A stretch of DNA of 48,690 bases from Elusimicrobia bacterium GWA2_66_18 (GCA_001799675.1 MGTX01000030.1:1-48690), one strand, 5' to 3'. Positions 14,279 through 22,792 are shown, numbered from the stretch's first letter. A program made the numbers and translations. The notes: generated by a model not told the origin, from the sequence alone.

Positions 14279-16072
14279 ATGGTCAACTGCCAACACGCCG
14301 GACTGAAAGCCTGGGTCGACGAAATGGCCGCGCTCTGCCAGCCGGACGGGGTCATATGGGTGGACGGCTCCGAGGCGGAGAAGAAGGTCCTCGAGAACCG
14401 CGCCGTCGCGCGCGGCTTCCTGATCCCTCTGGACCAAGAGCGCTATCCCGGCTGCTTCTACAGCCGCTCCAATCCCAACGACGTGGCGCGCACCGAGCAT
14501 CTGACCTACATCTGCGCCCAAAGCCCCGAGGACGCGGGCCCGACCAACAACTGGATGTCCCCGGAGGACGGCTACGCCAAGGCCGCGACCATCTTCCAAG
14601 GCTCCATGAAGGGACGGAACATGTACGTCGTCGCCTTCTCCATGGGCCCGGTCGGCTCGCCTTTCTCGAAGATCGGCGTGGAATTGACCGACTCCGTCTA
14701 CGTCGTCTTGAACATGCGCATCATGACCCGCGTCGGCCGGAAGGTCCTCGACCGGCTCGGGACCGACGGCGAGTTCACGAAATGCCTGCACTCCAAGGCG
14801 GACCTGGACGTCAAGCACCGCCTCGTCCTCCACTTCCCGCAGGACAACACCATCTGGTCCGTGGGCTCGGCCTACGGCGGCAACGCCTTGCTGGGCAAGA
14901 AATGCCTGGCCCTGCGCATCGCCTCCTGGCAGGCGCGCAAGGAGAACTGGCTCGCCGAGCACATGCTGATCCTGGGCGTCGAGCATCCAGGCGGCCAAGT
15001 CGAGTATGTGACGGCCGCCTTCCCCTCGGCCTGCGGCAAGACGAACCTGGCCATGCTCATCCCCCCCGAAGGCCTGAAGGCCAAGGGCTACAGGATCTGG
15101 ACCGTGGGCGACGACATCGCCTGGCTGCGCGTCGGCGCCGACGGCCGCCTGTGGGCCTGCAACCCCGAGGCCGGCTTCTTCGGCGTGGCCCCGGGCACCA
15201 ACTCCAAGACCAATCCCAACGCCATGGCCGCGATGAGGAAGAACACCATCTTCACGAACGTGCTCCTCGGCGACGACCTCTCCGTGTGGTGGGAGGACGG
15301 CGACGGCGCGCCGCCCGCGCTGGGCACCTCTTGGGAGGCCAAGGTCTGGAAGCCGGGCATGAAGGACGAAAACGGCAAGCCCGTCCTCGCCGCCCACCCG
15401 AACAGCCGCTTCACCGCCCCGGCCGGACAGTGCCCGACCATCTCCCCGAACTGGGAAAACCCCGAAGGGGTCCCCATCTCGGCCATGATCTTCGGCGGGC
15501 GCCGCGAGCGGCTGGCCCCCCTGGTCTTCGAGTCGTTCGATTGGAACCACGGCGTCTACGTGGGCGCCACCGTCGCCTCCGAGCGCACGGCCGCGGCGAT
15601 GGGCGCCGTGGGAGAGGTCCGGCGAGACCCCATGGCCATGATCCCGTTCTGCGGCTACAACATGGGAGACTACTTCGGGCACTGGCTCGACATGGGCGCG
15701 AAGATCCCGCGCCCGCCGAAGATCTTCCACGTCAACTGGTTCCGCAAGGACGAAAGCGGCAAATTCCTTTGGCCCGGCTACGGCGAGAATCTCCGCGTGC
15801 TGGAATGGATCCTGGCGCGCAGCCGCGGCGAGGGCAGGGCCCGCAAGACGCCCATCGGCTGGCTGCCGGCCAAGGACGCCCTCGACCTGACCGGCCTGGA
15901 CCTGCCCGCCGGGACCATGGACAAGCTCCTCGAAGTCAAGAACGACGAGTGGACCCGGGAGCTCGACGGCGTGAAGGCCTTCTTCCTGCAGTTCGGCTCC
16001 CGGATGCCGCAGGAGATGTGGCGGCAGTTCGAGTCCCTCAAGGAGCGCTTGAAGACCGCGGTCGCGGCCTGA
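14279..16072 (+). CDS. pckG: Phosphoenolpyruvate carboxykinase (GTP)
   Basis: PckG converts oxaloacetate and GTP to phosphoenolpyruvate, CO2 and GDP, the entry step of gluconeogenesis from amino acids and organic acids. The 597-aa protein matches the GTP-dependent family: SNPNDVARTEHLTYIC near residue 65, the reactive-Cys P-loop AAFPSACGKTN (about residues 246-256), TVGDDIAWL with metal-binding Asp residues, NPEAGFFGVAPGTN, IFGGRR, and the nucleotide-binding FCGYNMGDYFGHWL. Length is typical. The gene lies alone, divergent from lon, behind a structured regulatory region. Together with the complete histidine-degradation operon it supports growth on amino acids. Confidence 0.96.
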   Translation: MVNCQHAGLKAWVDEMAALCQPDGVIWVDGSEAEKKVLENRAVARGFLIPLDQERYPGCFYSRSNPNDVARTEHLTYICAQSPEDAGPTNNWMSPEDGYAKAATIFQGSMKGRNMYVVAFSMGPVGSPFSKIGVELTDSVYVVLNMRIMTRVGRKVLDRLGTDGEFTKCLHSKADLDVKHRLVLHFPQDNTIWSVGSAYGGNALLGKKCLALRIASWQARKENWLAEHMLILGVEHPGGQVEYVTAAFPSACGKTNLAMLIPPEGLKAKGYRIWTVGDDIAWLRVGADGRLWACNPEAGFFGVAPGTNSKTNPNAMAAMRKNTIFTNVLLGDDLSVWWEDGDGAPPALGTSWEAKVWKPGMKDENGKPVLAAHPNSRFTAPAGQCPTISPNWENPEGVPISAMIFGGRRERLAPLVFESFDWNHGVYVGATVASERTAAAMGAVGEVRRDPMAMIPFCGYNMGDYFGHWLDMGAKIPRPPKIFHVNWFRKDESGKFLWPGYGENLRVLEWILARSRGEGRARKTPIGWLPAKDALDLTGLDLPAGTMDKLLEVKNDEWTRELDGVKAFFLQFGSRMPQEMWRQFESLKERLKTAVAA

Positions 16073-16134
16073 TGCGCGACGGCGAGGCCGCCCTCTTCCT
16101 CGCCCCGTCGCCGCTCAAGAAGGCGCTGTCCTAG
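16072..16134 (+). CDS. Possible 20-codon ORF coupled to pckG
   Basis: An ATG at 16072 overlaps the pckG stop (TGATG) and opens a 20-codon frame rich in Ala, Leu and Pro to a TAG at 16132. It overlaps the 3' end of the radical SAM gene on the other strand. Nothing but the coupling geometry supports it; it is probably chance. Confidence 0.12.
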   Translation: MRDGEAALFLAPSPLKKALS

Positions 16135-17482
16135 TCGGGCGGATCGGCCTCAACGTATCGAGGCCGAATCGTTGGGCATAGCTGACGCAAACGCCTCTAC
16201 AGTATTGGTCATGAAGGCAGGACTTGCACGACAAGCGCTTGGCTCGGCCCCTCTTATCGCAGCCGATGAAGTCATCCTGATAGCGGACATCATCCTGCGG
16301 ATATTCCGCGCGTCCCCGATATGCGCCCGGAACCCGCAATTGGCAAAGGGGGATCGCGCAATTGCCCGAGAAAGGTTCGACTCTTATGCCGTATTTGCGG
16401 CAGCGTTCCAGCGACTCGTTCAATGCAGGAGCCATTTGGCCCAAATCGACGCCAAGATCGGGCGTCCTCACGAGGCCGACTTCCGAGAGCATCGAGAAAA
16501 AAATGGCGATCGGGTGCGGATGTCTGAGCTGATCGATGAAATCAATATGGCCGGGAAGCTCGGCATAATTGAGACTGTTGACGACGATGTTGATGGTTAA
16601 TTGATTGCCGCCGGCTTCCAAGATATTGCGGATACCGCTCACGGCGGAGCGGAATTGCCCTCTTGATCGAGTCAGTTGATCGTAAAGTTCCGGTCGGTGC
16701 GAGTGGAAAGAAACGAAGAACATCATGGTCCCCAGCTTCTCGACTCGATCTCGTCGGGATAAATGGACCGCGTTGGTCTGCAGCTTGATCTTCCGAAACC
16801 CCCTTCTGCGGGACAATTCCACGATCTCCAATAGGCGGGGATGCGTCGTCGGTTCTCCGCCGGATATCGTCAAGACTTCGGCGGATCGAGCCCGGGGGTC
16901 CATGAAATCCAGGCTTCTCTCGATCTCGTCCAAGGACGCCGTTTTCCCGGAAAGATCCACGAAACAAAAACCGCACCGCTGATTGCAGGTGAAGCAAATT
17001 CGAAGGACGGTTTCATGTCCCGAATCTGGACCGACTTTCAGGACATCCTTTACGAGCCTGATTCCCGATTGCGGCTCGGACGCGGACAATCTGCGCTCGA
17101 AGCTTGCGAGGAGTCTTTGGATGACCCGCAATATGATCCGCAAGGCGCGCCGCTCGGCGATACTCAGGGCGACATTCTCCGGCACGACGCAGCGCACCGA
17201 GAATTGACCGGTCAAAATCCGCACCACGATGCCTATGCGGCGGAGGCTGTCTTTGTGGAAACAAACTTTCGTGCGAATGTAATCAGGCTTCCAATCGGAA
17301 CGCATCGAACATTGGACCTTCTCCAGAGGAGCACGCAGCAGAATCGGGAGCCGCTCGAATGCGTCGACAAGGGAGGCGAAATGAGTCCTCTCCGCCAAGC
17401 TCACCTCCAACCCCGGCAGCGCCGCGTCACCCACTGGTAGTTCTCGGGCAGGCCGGGCCTCCTTGCGGCGAAGCGCGTCCAC
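16115..17482 (-). CDS. Radical SAM protein with SPASM-like C-terminus
   Basis: From GTG 17482 the protein is 455 aa. Residues 1-150 are an unrecognised, basic N-terminal domain. The radical SAM core follows, with the 4Fe-4S/SAM motif CNQRCGFC (Cys166, 170, 173), the SAM-binding LTISGGEPTTHP strand-loop and a barrel to about residue 390. A C-terminal Cys cluster (408, 419, 422, 428, 432) has the CX2CX5CX3C spacing of SPASM domains, which hold auxiliary clusters in peptide- or protein-modifying enzymes. No precursor peptide or partner gene is visible. Base composition is visibly more AT-rich than the neighbours, suggesting transfer. The start is uncertain: a promoter-like TATACT lies upstream and points to an ATG at 17534 in a different frame. 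Confidence 0.8.
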   Translation of the reverse strand: MDALRRKEARPARELPVGDAALPGLEVSLAERTHFASLVDAFERLPILLRAPLEKVQCSMRSDWKPDYIRTKVCFHKDSLRRIGIVVRILTGQFSVRCVVPENVALSIAERRALRIILRVIQRLLASFERRLSASEPQSGIRLVKDVLKVGPDSGHETVLRICFTCNQRCGFCFVDLSGKTASLDEIERSLDFMDPRARSAEVLTISGGEPTTHPRLLEIVELSRRRGFRKIKLQTNAVHLSRRDRVEKLGTMMFFVSFHSHRPELYDQLTRSRGQFRSAVSGIRNILEAGGNQLTINIVVNSLNYAELPGHIDFIDQLRHPHPIAIFFSMLSEVGLVRTPDLGVDLGQMAPALNESLERCRKYGIRVEPFSGNCAIPLCQLRVPGAYRGRAEYPQDDVRYQDDFIGCDKRGRAKRLSCKSCLHDQYCRGVCVSYAQRFGLDTLRPIRPTRTAPS

Positions 17483-17542
17483 AAGCCGACGCGGCCGGTA
17501 GGGCGAAAAGGGCCATCACGCCGCTCGGACGCATTGGTAGAA

Positions 17543-17548
17543 AGTATA
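17543..17548 (-). promoter_or_regulatory. -10-like element upstream of the radical SAM gene
   Basis: TATACT on the minus strand (17548-17543) is 8 bases before an ATG at 17534. That ATG opens a 35-codon frame beginning MRPSGVMALFALPAASA, which is not the radical SAM frame; the latter opens at GTG 17482, 52 bases later. The remainder of the intergenic stretch 17549-17697 holds a small inverted repeat GTCCC-GTT-GGGAC (17635-17647) and no other signal I can name. Confidence 0.3.
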
Positions 17549-17697
17549 GCCGGACCCCGGGTCCCCGTCAACGGCGCGCGCGTATCGGTCGCGCAACGAC
17601 GATGGCCCCAGAACCATGTAGGTCCATTGTGGTCGTCCCGTTGGGACTAATGCCACTGGGATTCATCCTTGAACACCGCTATATTTGGCATCAACGC

Positions 17698-18822
17698 ATG
17701 CCTGCGAAGCCCTTCGTCAAAAAAACCGCTGCCGGGATCGTCTGTTCCGTCTTGATCCTGAACGCGCCCGGCGCGGCGGCCCTGGCCGGGTCCCCGTCGC
17801 CTGCCTCGACCGCGGTCCATTTTACTCCCGCCGGTCTAGCAGCAGTTCTGGGCGCCGCGGCCGCTTCGGTCCCAGCCAGGATGTTTCCAGGCCCTGATCT
17901 GGCGGCCATGCCCATGGTTATCGCGCCGTTGTTCGCGCCCAACGCCTCCGCCTGGAAGAGCGCGAACCCGGAAGGCGGATCGACGCCGCCGGGCCTCCCG
18001 GACTTCGCCGATCCCGCCTACGATGAAGTTCGACGGTTCCCCGAATTCCAAGAACTGCCCGAGGACGTGCGCGGCGCCTTCGCCGAGCAGCGACGCCTGC
18101 TCGCCCTCTGGCAGATCGAGGCATCCGCGGCGGATGTCGAGGGCTTCTTCCGGCTTCCAGCCGGGGATCCCATGAAGCTCTATGAGGATTATTCGTTCTT
18201 CGAGGCGGCCCGGCGGCATTGGCGCCGCATCCCGAAACGCATCGCGCCGGCGGACACGATGACCGCCGTCCTCGCCCGAAGAAGCCTTCCCCCGCAGCCC
18301 AGTCTCGTCATTTCGGATTTCGGTCATGGCCACAGCATCGCCATGGCGGTCATGCTCGCGGAGGCGGGCTGGAAACCCGTCGTCAAGATGACCGTTTATC
18401 CCCTTCCTCTTCAACAGATCCAGGCGGCCGGGGCGATGAAATTCTACGCCGCCAGGATGGGAGCGGCGCGCGGGCTGCTGCGGCACGACTCCCCGCCCGC
18501 CATCATCCTCGAGCAGCACACGCGCGACGACTCGCCCCGCGGCTTGCCGCCCGCAGAGGATATCAAGCGGTCATGGGGGAATCGCGTGGCATGGTTCGTG
18601 GAAGCGCCCGTCAACGAATTGCGCGAGATCGAAAGCGCATCCGCTTATGAAAAAGATATGGTGCGCGAACTGCCTACGGGAGAATTCACGACTCTGCCGT
18701 CCCTGCCGGGCTTCCTGAAAGCCTATGTGGACGCTGGCGTGCGCGTGGAGGCGCATTTCGTGATGCCTTACACCGGCGGACTGCGGCGCGGATCGTACGG
18801 CCACATCGTCTTTCAGGATTAA
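17698..18822 (+). CDS. Secreted protein of unknown function
   Basis: I do not recognise the family. From ATG 17698 the protein is 374 aa with a signal peptide (basic start KPFVKK, hydrophobic AAGIVCSVLILNAPGAAALAG, cleavage near residue 33), then an Ala/Pro-rich linker to about residue 95. A folded region follows with a helical part (FADPAYDEVRRFPEFQEL onwards) and an alpha/beta-like part: LVISDFGHGHSIAMAVMLAE, then VVKMTVYPLPLQQIQ, and AIILEQHTRDDSP. The GHGH and EQH motifs could be functional sites. The open frame extends upstream to 17359 but overlaps the divergent radical SAM gene. TATATT (17680-17685) is the nearest -10-like hexamer, and no ribosome binding site is visible. Confidence 0.65.
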   Translation: MPAKPFVKKTAAGIVCSVLILNAPGAAALAGSPSPASTAVHFTPAGLAAVLGAAAASVPARMFPGPDLAAMPMVIAPLFAPNASAWKSANPEGGSTPPGLPDFADPAYDEVRRFPEFQELPEDVRGAFAEQRRLLALWQIEASAADVEGFFRLPAGDPMKLYEDYSFFEAARRHWRRIPKRIAPADTMTAVLARRSLPPQPSLVISDFGHGHSIAMAVMLAEAGWKPVVKMTVYPLPLQQIQAAGAMKFYAARMGAARGLLRHDSPPAIILEQHTRDDSPRGLPPAEDIKRSWGNRVAWFVEAPVNELREIESASAYEKDMVRELPTGEFTTLPSLPGFLKAYVDAGVRVEAHFVMPYTGGLRRGSYGHIVFQD

Positions 18823-18823
18823 G

Positions 18824-20308
18824 TCACGCGCAAGCGAGCGTCTTCTCAAGCATGACCTTGAGTTCCTCGGCCACGGCCGGGTCCTTGATGCCGGACAGGT
18901 TGATGCGAACGTTCTCCCCCGCGCACTGAGCCGCCGCCTTCAATAGATGCATGGCGCAATGGATGTCCGAGGCCACCGCGCTGCCGGCGAGAGGCGCCGC
19001 CGCCTTCGCCAACGCCAGCGACCCCGCCGCCAACTGGGCCGTGCGCAGGGGGATCCGGGCCGCGTGGACCAGGGCCTCCTGCATCTTGGCCGGGCGGGAC
19101 GCGTCATCCTTGGGCAGGGACATCGCGGCCATGAACTGATCGAAGGCCGCGGCGTCGTCGTCGGCGAGGCGGTCGAACTTGGCGCGCATCTCGCCGAGGC
19201 CCAGCAGGGCCTGGGTCAGCGGCGAGCGCTTGGCCTCGTCGAGCTTCTTTGATTTCAGGGTGATGCCGACCGCCATCTGGCCCAGACCGCAGGCCATGGC
19301 CGCGGCGATGGCGGCCGCCGATCCGCCCCCCGGCGTGGCGTCCGTGTTCGCCATCGCCGCGGAGACCTCGCGGCCCGCCCTCTTCCAGTCCGGAGGAGCT
19401 TCGAGCGCGCCCACCGACTCCAGACGGCTCTCTAATATTTGGACCTTGGCGTCGAAGTTCTCCAGATGCAGGGACTCTAAGGCGAAATCGAGCAGGGCCT
19501 CGCGGGGCAGCAGGCCGACGATCTCGGTCGTCTTGACCTTGGCGCCGTGCTCCGCCGCGAGCCGGCCGGTCTCGTCTAGGACCTTCTTCATCGAGGTGGT
19601 CTTATAGTCCGTCAGCACGGTCGAGATCTGCACCTGCTTTCTCGCCTCCAGCGAGATCTCTTTGCCGCGCACGGCGGCGAGCCCTCCTCCGGAAGCGCGG
19701 ACCCTCTTGGCGATATCCTTTCCGGCCGTCATATCCGCCGTGTCCAGATTGAGATTGAAGTTCACGATCTGCCGTCTGGCCCCGACGGCGACGGCGCCCG
19801 CCGTAGGGTGTATATGATTCGGGCCGAAATCGGGGATGCGGGTCTCATCTTTGCCGATGAGTTCTTTCAATCCCTCGAACTGGCCTTTGCGCACGTTCGC
19901 CAGATCCTTGCGTTCCGGCTTTCGCGCCGCGTGGTCGTAAAGATAAACCGGAATCCGGAGTTCCCCGCCGATCTTCTCTCCCAGCTTCTCCGCGAGCTTC
20001 GCGCACTCGGCGATGGTCACGCCTTTGACGGGGATGAACGGGATCACGTCGACGGCTCCCATGCGCGGATGCGCGCCTTTGTGGGAGTTCAAGTCGATGA
20101 GCTCCAACGACTTCTTCGCCACGCGAAAGCAGGCTTCGACGCAGGCCTCCGGCGCGCCGACGAACGACAAGACGCAGCGATTGTGGTCGATGTCGGTCTC
20201 CACGTCGAGAATGGTCACGCCCGCCGACTGGGCGGCATCCACCACGAGCTGGACCTTGGACTTATCGCGGCCTTCCGAGAAATTCGGGACGCATTCGACG
20301 AGCTTCAT
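18824..20308 (-). CDS. ftcD: Glutamate formiminotransferase / formiminotetrahydrofolate cyclodeaminase
   Basis: This bifunctional enzyme finishes histidine breakdown: it moves the formimino group of N-formiminoglutamate to THF, releasing glutamate, then closes the ring to 5,10-methenyl-THF and ammonia. In 494 aa the formiminotransferase part comes first (KLVECVPNFSEGRDKSKV; catalytic His80 in HKGAHPRMGAVDVIPFIP; about 1-300) and the cyclodeaminase part second (DATPGGGSAAAIAAAMACGL, ADDDAAAFDQFMAAM; about 325-494). The fused form avoids free formimino-THF. ATG 20308 follows AGGAGAGGAAT, which overlaps the HAD gene stop. It is the last gene of the hut operon and converges with the secreted-protein gene with one base between stop codons. 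Confidence 0.95.
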   Translation of the reverse strand: MKLVECVPNFSEGRDKSKVQLVVDAAQSAGVTILDVETDIDHNRCVLSFVGAPEACVEACFRVAKKSLELIDLNSHKGAHPRMGAVDVIPFIPVKGVTIAECAKLAEKLGEKIGGELRIPVYLYDHAARKPERKDLANVRKGQFEGLKELIGKDETRIPDFGPNHIHPTAGAVAVGARRQIVNFNLNLDTADMTAGKDIAKRVRASGGGLAAVRGKEISLEARKQVQISTVLTDYKTTSMKKVLDETGRLAAEHGAKVKTTEIVGLLPREALLDFALESLHLENFDAKVQILESRLESVGALEAPPDWKRAGREVSAAMANTDATPGGGSAAAIAAAMACGLGQMAVGITLKSKKLDEAKRSPLTQALLGLGEMRAKFDRLADDDAAAFDQFMAAMSLPKDDASRPAKMQEALVHAARIPLRTAQLAAGSLALAKAAAPLAGSAVASDIHCAMHLLKAAAQCAGENVRINLSGIKDPAVAEELKVMLEKTLACA

Positions 20309-20317
20309 ATTCCTCTC

Positions 20318-21013
20318 CTATTCCAGCCCGAACCATGAGAGCCATTTCTTCAGATCGCGAAAATCCCTCGTCAAGTGATCCGGCCGGGAGGCCGCGAGGT
20401 CCTTCCACCGCGCGAAACCCGTCCCGACGGCGATGGTCTTGAAGCCGGCCTCCTTGCCGGCGGCGACGTCGAGCGGGGTGTCGCCGATGACATAGACGTC
20501 ATCGGGACCAAACGGCTCGCGGGCCAGCTCCTTGGCGCGCAGAGCGGCTCTCTTCAAGAGGGAAGGGCGGTGGAATGAATCGGAACCGTATCCGCCGAAA
20601 AGGAAATACACGTTGAAGCCGGATGGCTCGAGCTTGATGCGCGCGCCTTTTTCCATGTTGCCGGTGCCGAGTCCGAGCAAGACGCGCTGATCTCGACTCA
20701 GATGCTTCAGAAGAGTCTTCAGGCCGGGGGGGATGCGATACGAGCCGTCGCGAATGGCGGCTCGGACGTAATGGGGAAGATGCTTAAGATACTCTCGATG
20801 GAGGGTCTCGATGGCCGCGCGCGTCGTTTTTTTCCCCGTCGCGACGCGATAAGCTTCTCCGAAATTATAGAGATCGGTGCGCCCCGCCAGGAAAAGCTCC
20901 GAACAGGCTCTCTTCTTGCCGTAAAGCCGCTGGGCGGCTCGGTTGAGGGCCTTGCGCCCCGCGCCGCCGGCCCGGATGAGCGTGCCATCCACGTCGAAGA
21001 GGAGGATCTTCAC
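20318..21013 (-). CDS. HAD-family hydrolase (phosphoglycolate phosphatase-like)
   Basis: A 231-aa haloacid dehalogenase-type phosphatase. Motif I is LLFDVDGTLI near the N-terminus (nucleophile and acid/base Asp), motif II LGLGTGN, a Lys in the MEKGARIKLEPSG region, and motif IV VIGDTPLDVAAGKEAG. The cap (about residues 15-85) is helical, as in subfamily I phosphatases. The substrate is not clear. The GTG at 21013 overlaps the hutI stop (GTGA) and starts right at the family N-terminus, so I prefer it to the ATG at 21052 inside hutI. Its place between hutI and ftcD suggests a role linked to histidine catabolism or metabolite repair, which is inference. Confidence 0.85.
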   Translation of the reverse strand: MKILLFDVDGTLIRAGGAGRKALNRAAQRLYGKKRACSELFLAGRTDLYNFGEAYRVATGKKTTRAAIETLHREYLKHLPHYVRAAIRDGSYRIPPGLKTLLKHLSRDQRVLLGLGTGNMEKGARIKLEPSGFNVYFLFGGYGSDSFHRPSLLKRAALRAKELAREPFGPDDVYVIGDTPLDVAAGKEAGFKTIAVGTGFARWKDLAASRPDHLTRDFRDLKKWLSWFGLE

Positions 21014-22260
21014 GAGGGCTTTGAGACGATCCTCCCCCGCTTCATGGTCCACCGGACCTTCGGTGAGCCGAAATAATAGGCGAGCTCGCGCCAGTCCTCG
21101 GCGTCGTGGCAGACCAGGTCGGCGACTTTGCCCGCCTCGAGGGAACCGTGCGTCGCGCCCACGCCGGCCGCGTGCGCCCCGTTGATCGTCGCGGCGACCA
21201 GGGCCTCGGCCGGCGTCATCTTCATCTGCGTGGTCGCGATGGAGAGGATGGCGCGCATGTCCCAGCAGGGACAGGTGCCCGGATTGAAGTCCGTGGCGAG
21301 CGCCACGGCCGCGCCCGCATCGAGCAGGCGCCGCGCCGGCGGGTAGGGCTTGCCGAGAAAATAGTTGGAGCCGGGCACGAGGCAGGCGATGGTGCGCGAC
21401 GCCGCCAGGGCCGGGAAATCATCCTCGTTCGAGCAGTCGAGATGATCGACGGAGACCGCGTGAAGCTTCACCGCGCAGGACAGGCTGCCCATCCGGGAGA
21501 GTTGTTCGCAGTGGACCTTCAGTCCCAAGCAGGCCTCGGCCCCGGCGCGGGCGACCTTCTCAAGATCGGAAAGGTCGAAATACCCGTCTTCGCAGAACAA
21601 GTCCACGAACCGGGCCAGACCCTCGGCGGCGGCGCGCGGGATCATCTCGCCGCAGACGCGGGCGACGTACTCGTCCTTGCGGCCATTCATCTCGGGCGGG
21701 ACCGCGTGGGCGCCGAGCAGGGTCGCGACGATCTCGAGCGGCCCCATCGCGCCCGCGGTCTTGATGGCGCGCAGGAGCTTGAGTTCGTTGCCCAGGTCCA
21801 GACCGTAGCCGGACTTGGCCTCGATGGTGGTCGTGCCGCAGGAAAGGAAGTCGAAACTCCGGCGGCGCAGGCCCGCGGTCAGGTCGGACTCGGAGGCGCC
21901 CCGCACGCCGTTGACCGTCCAAAGGATGCCGCCGCCCCGGGCCGCGAGGTCCTGATAACTAGCCCCCGAGACGCGGGCCTCGAAGTCGTCGAGGCGCGGC
22001 GCCGTGAAGACGGGATGCGTGTGCGCGTCCACGAAGCCGGGCGTCACCACGCGGCCCTCCGCGCTCAGACGCTCCGCGCCTTTGGCGAGAGGATGGGCCA
22101 GCACCCGCTCGCGAGGGCCGGCCCGGACGACGAGGCCCTCCTCGATGAGGACCGCCCCGTCTCGGAGCAGGCCGAGGGATCCTTTCTCGCGGCCCGCGCG
22201 GGGGCCGTCGCAGCCGGCCAGGGTCAATAACTGGGATGCGTCGAGGACGAGCGTCGCCAC
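21010..22260 (-). CDS. hutI: Imidazolonepropionase
   Basis: HutI hydrolyses 4-imidazolone-5-propanoate to N-formimino-L-glutamate, step three of histidine degradation. The amidohydrolase fold shows VVTPGFVDAHTHPVF with two metal-binding His, GTTTIEAKSGYGLD, LLGAHAVPPE, KVHCEQLS and SVDHLD with further metal-site His, and ATDFNPGTCPC with the catalytic Asp region. From GTG 22260 it is 416 aa, the family length; GTG 22266 is two codons longer. I prefer 22260 because TAGAAT (22272-22267) ends 6 bases before it, as at other genes here. It follows yajQ by 24 bases and overlaps the HAD gene by four. Confidence 0.93.
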   Translation of the reverse strand: MATLVLDASQLLTLAGCDGPRAGREKGSLGLLRDGAVLIEEGLVVRAGPRERVLAHPLAKGAERLSAEGRVVTPGFVDAHTHPVFTAPRLDDFEARVSGASYQDLAARGGGILWTVNGVRGASESDLTAGLRRRSFDFLSCGTTTIEAKSGYGLDLGNELKLLRAIKTAGAMGPLEIVATLLGAHAVPPEMNGRKDEYVARVCGEMIPRAAAEGLARFVDLFCEDGYFDLSDLEKVARAGAEACLGLKVHCEQLSRMGSLSCAVKLHAVSVDHLDCSNEDDFPALAASRTIACLVPGSNYFLGKPYPPARRLLDAGAAVALATDFNPGTCPCWDMRAILSIATTQMKMTPAEALVAATINGAHAAGVGATHGSLEAGKVADLVCHDAEDWRELAYYFGSPKVRWTMKRGRIVSKPS

Positions 22261-22272
22261 TCGCACATTCTA
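22261..22272 (-). promoter_or_regulatory. Possible internal leaderless promoter of hutI
   Basis: Between yajQ and hutI the minus strand reads TAGAAT (22272-22267), then GTGCGA, then the GTG at 22260. The hexamer and 6-base spacing repeat the pattern seen at cbiX, lon and pckG. It would let hutI, the HAD gene and ftcD be transcribed apart from hutH and hutU. Confidence 0.4.
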
Positions 22273-22284
22273 CGAAATCCCGCC

Positions 22285-22788
22285 TCAGCGGAAGTTCTTG
22301 AATTGAAGATCCAGTTCCCAGGTCCCGGCCCCGTTGCGGAGCAGGGCCATGGCGGCCTGGAGCTCGTCCTTGGACTTGCTCGACACGCGAAGCTGGCCTT
22401 CCTGAATCTGGGCGTTGACCTTCAGCTTGGCGTCCTTGAGGGCCTGCTGGATCTTCTTGGCCTTGTCCGTCGGGATGCCGGACTCGATGGCGATCTCGAG
22501 CCGCGCCGTCTGCCCTAGCGCCGCCGTGACCGTCCCCTTCTTGAGGTTCTTAAGCGCCAGGCCGCGCTTGGCCATGCGAGAGAGGAGCACGTCGTACGCC
22601 TGCTCCACCTTGAACTCGTCGCAGGCGCGCACGGTGAGCTTCTTCGCCTTCGAGTCGAGCTCGATGGACGCGCCGGCGGTCTTAAGGTCGAAGCGGTTTA
22701 CGATCTCCTTCATCGCCGTCGCCGCCGCCTCGGAGACTAGATTTAAGTCCATGTCGCTCACGGCGTCAAAAGAGAAGTCCCCGGCCAT
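22285..22788 (-). CDS. yajQ: YajQ-family nucleotide-binding protein
   Basis: The 167-aa protein is a YajQ (UPF0234) family member: FDAVSDMDLNLVSEAAATA at the start, NRFDLKTAGASIELD, a central YDVLLSRMAKRGLALKNL segment and the C-terminal VNAQIQEGQLRVSSKSKDELQ. Some homologues bind cyclic di-GMP and work as transcription cofactors; the role here is unknown. It sits between hutU (4 bases before, with GAGG as ribosome binding site inside the hutU end) and hutI, an unusual place. The operon also begins downstream of a cyclase gene, so a nucleotide-signal link is possible but unproven. Confidence 0.9.
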   Translation of the reverse strand: MAGDFSFDAVSDMDLNLVSEAAATAMKEIVNRFDLKTAGASIELDSKAKKLTVRACDEFKVEQAYDVLLSRMAKRGLALKNLKKGTVTAALGQTARLEIAIESGIPTDKAKKIQQALKDAKLKVNAQIQEGQLRVSSKSKDELQAAMALLRNGAGTWELDLQFKNFR

Positions 22789-22792
22789 AGTC

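Noticed and set aside
14263-16134. 623-codon plus-strand frame over pckG, and a 500-codon minus-strand frame (14228-15730)
   Set aside because: Shadows of pckG; only the frame starting at 14279 shows PEP carboxykinase motifs.
16072-16134. 20-codon ORF as a real gene
   Set aside because: Only a TGATG overlap supports it; no ribosome binding site, no motif, and it overlaps the radical SAM gene.
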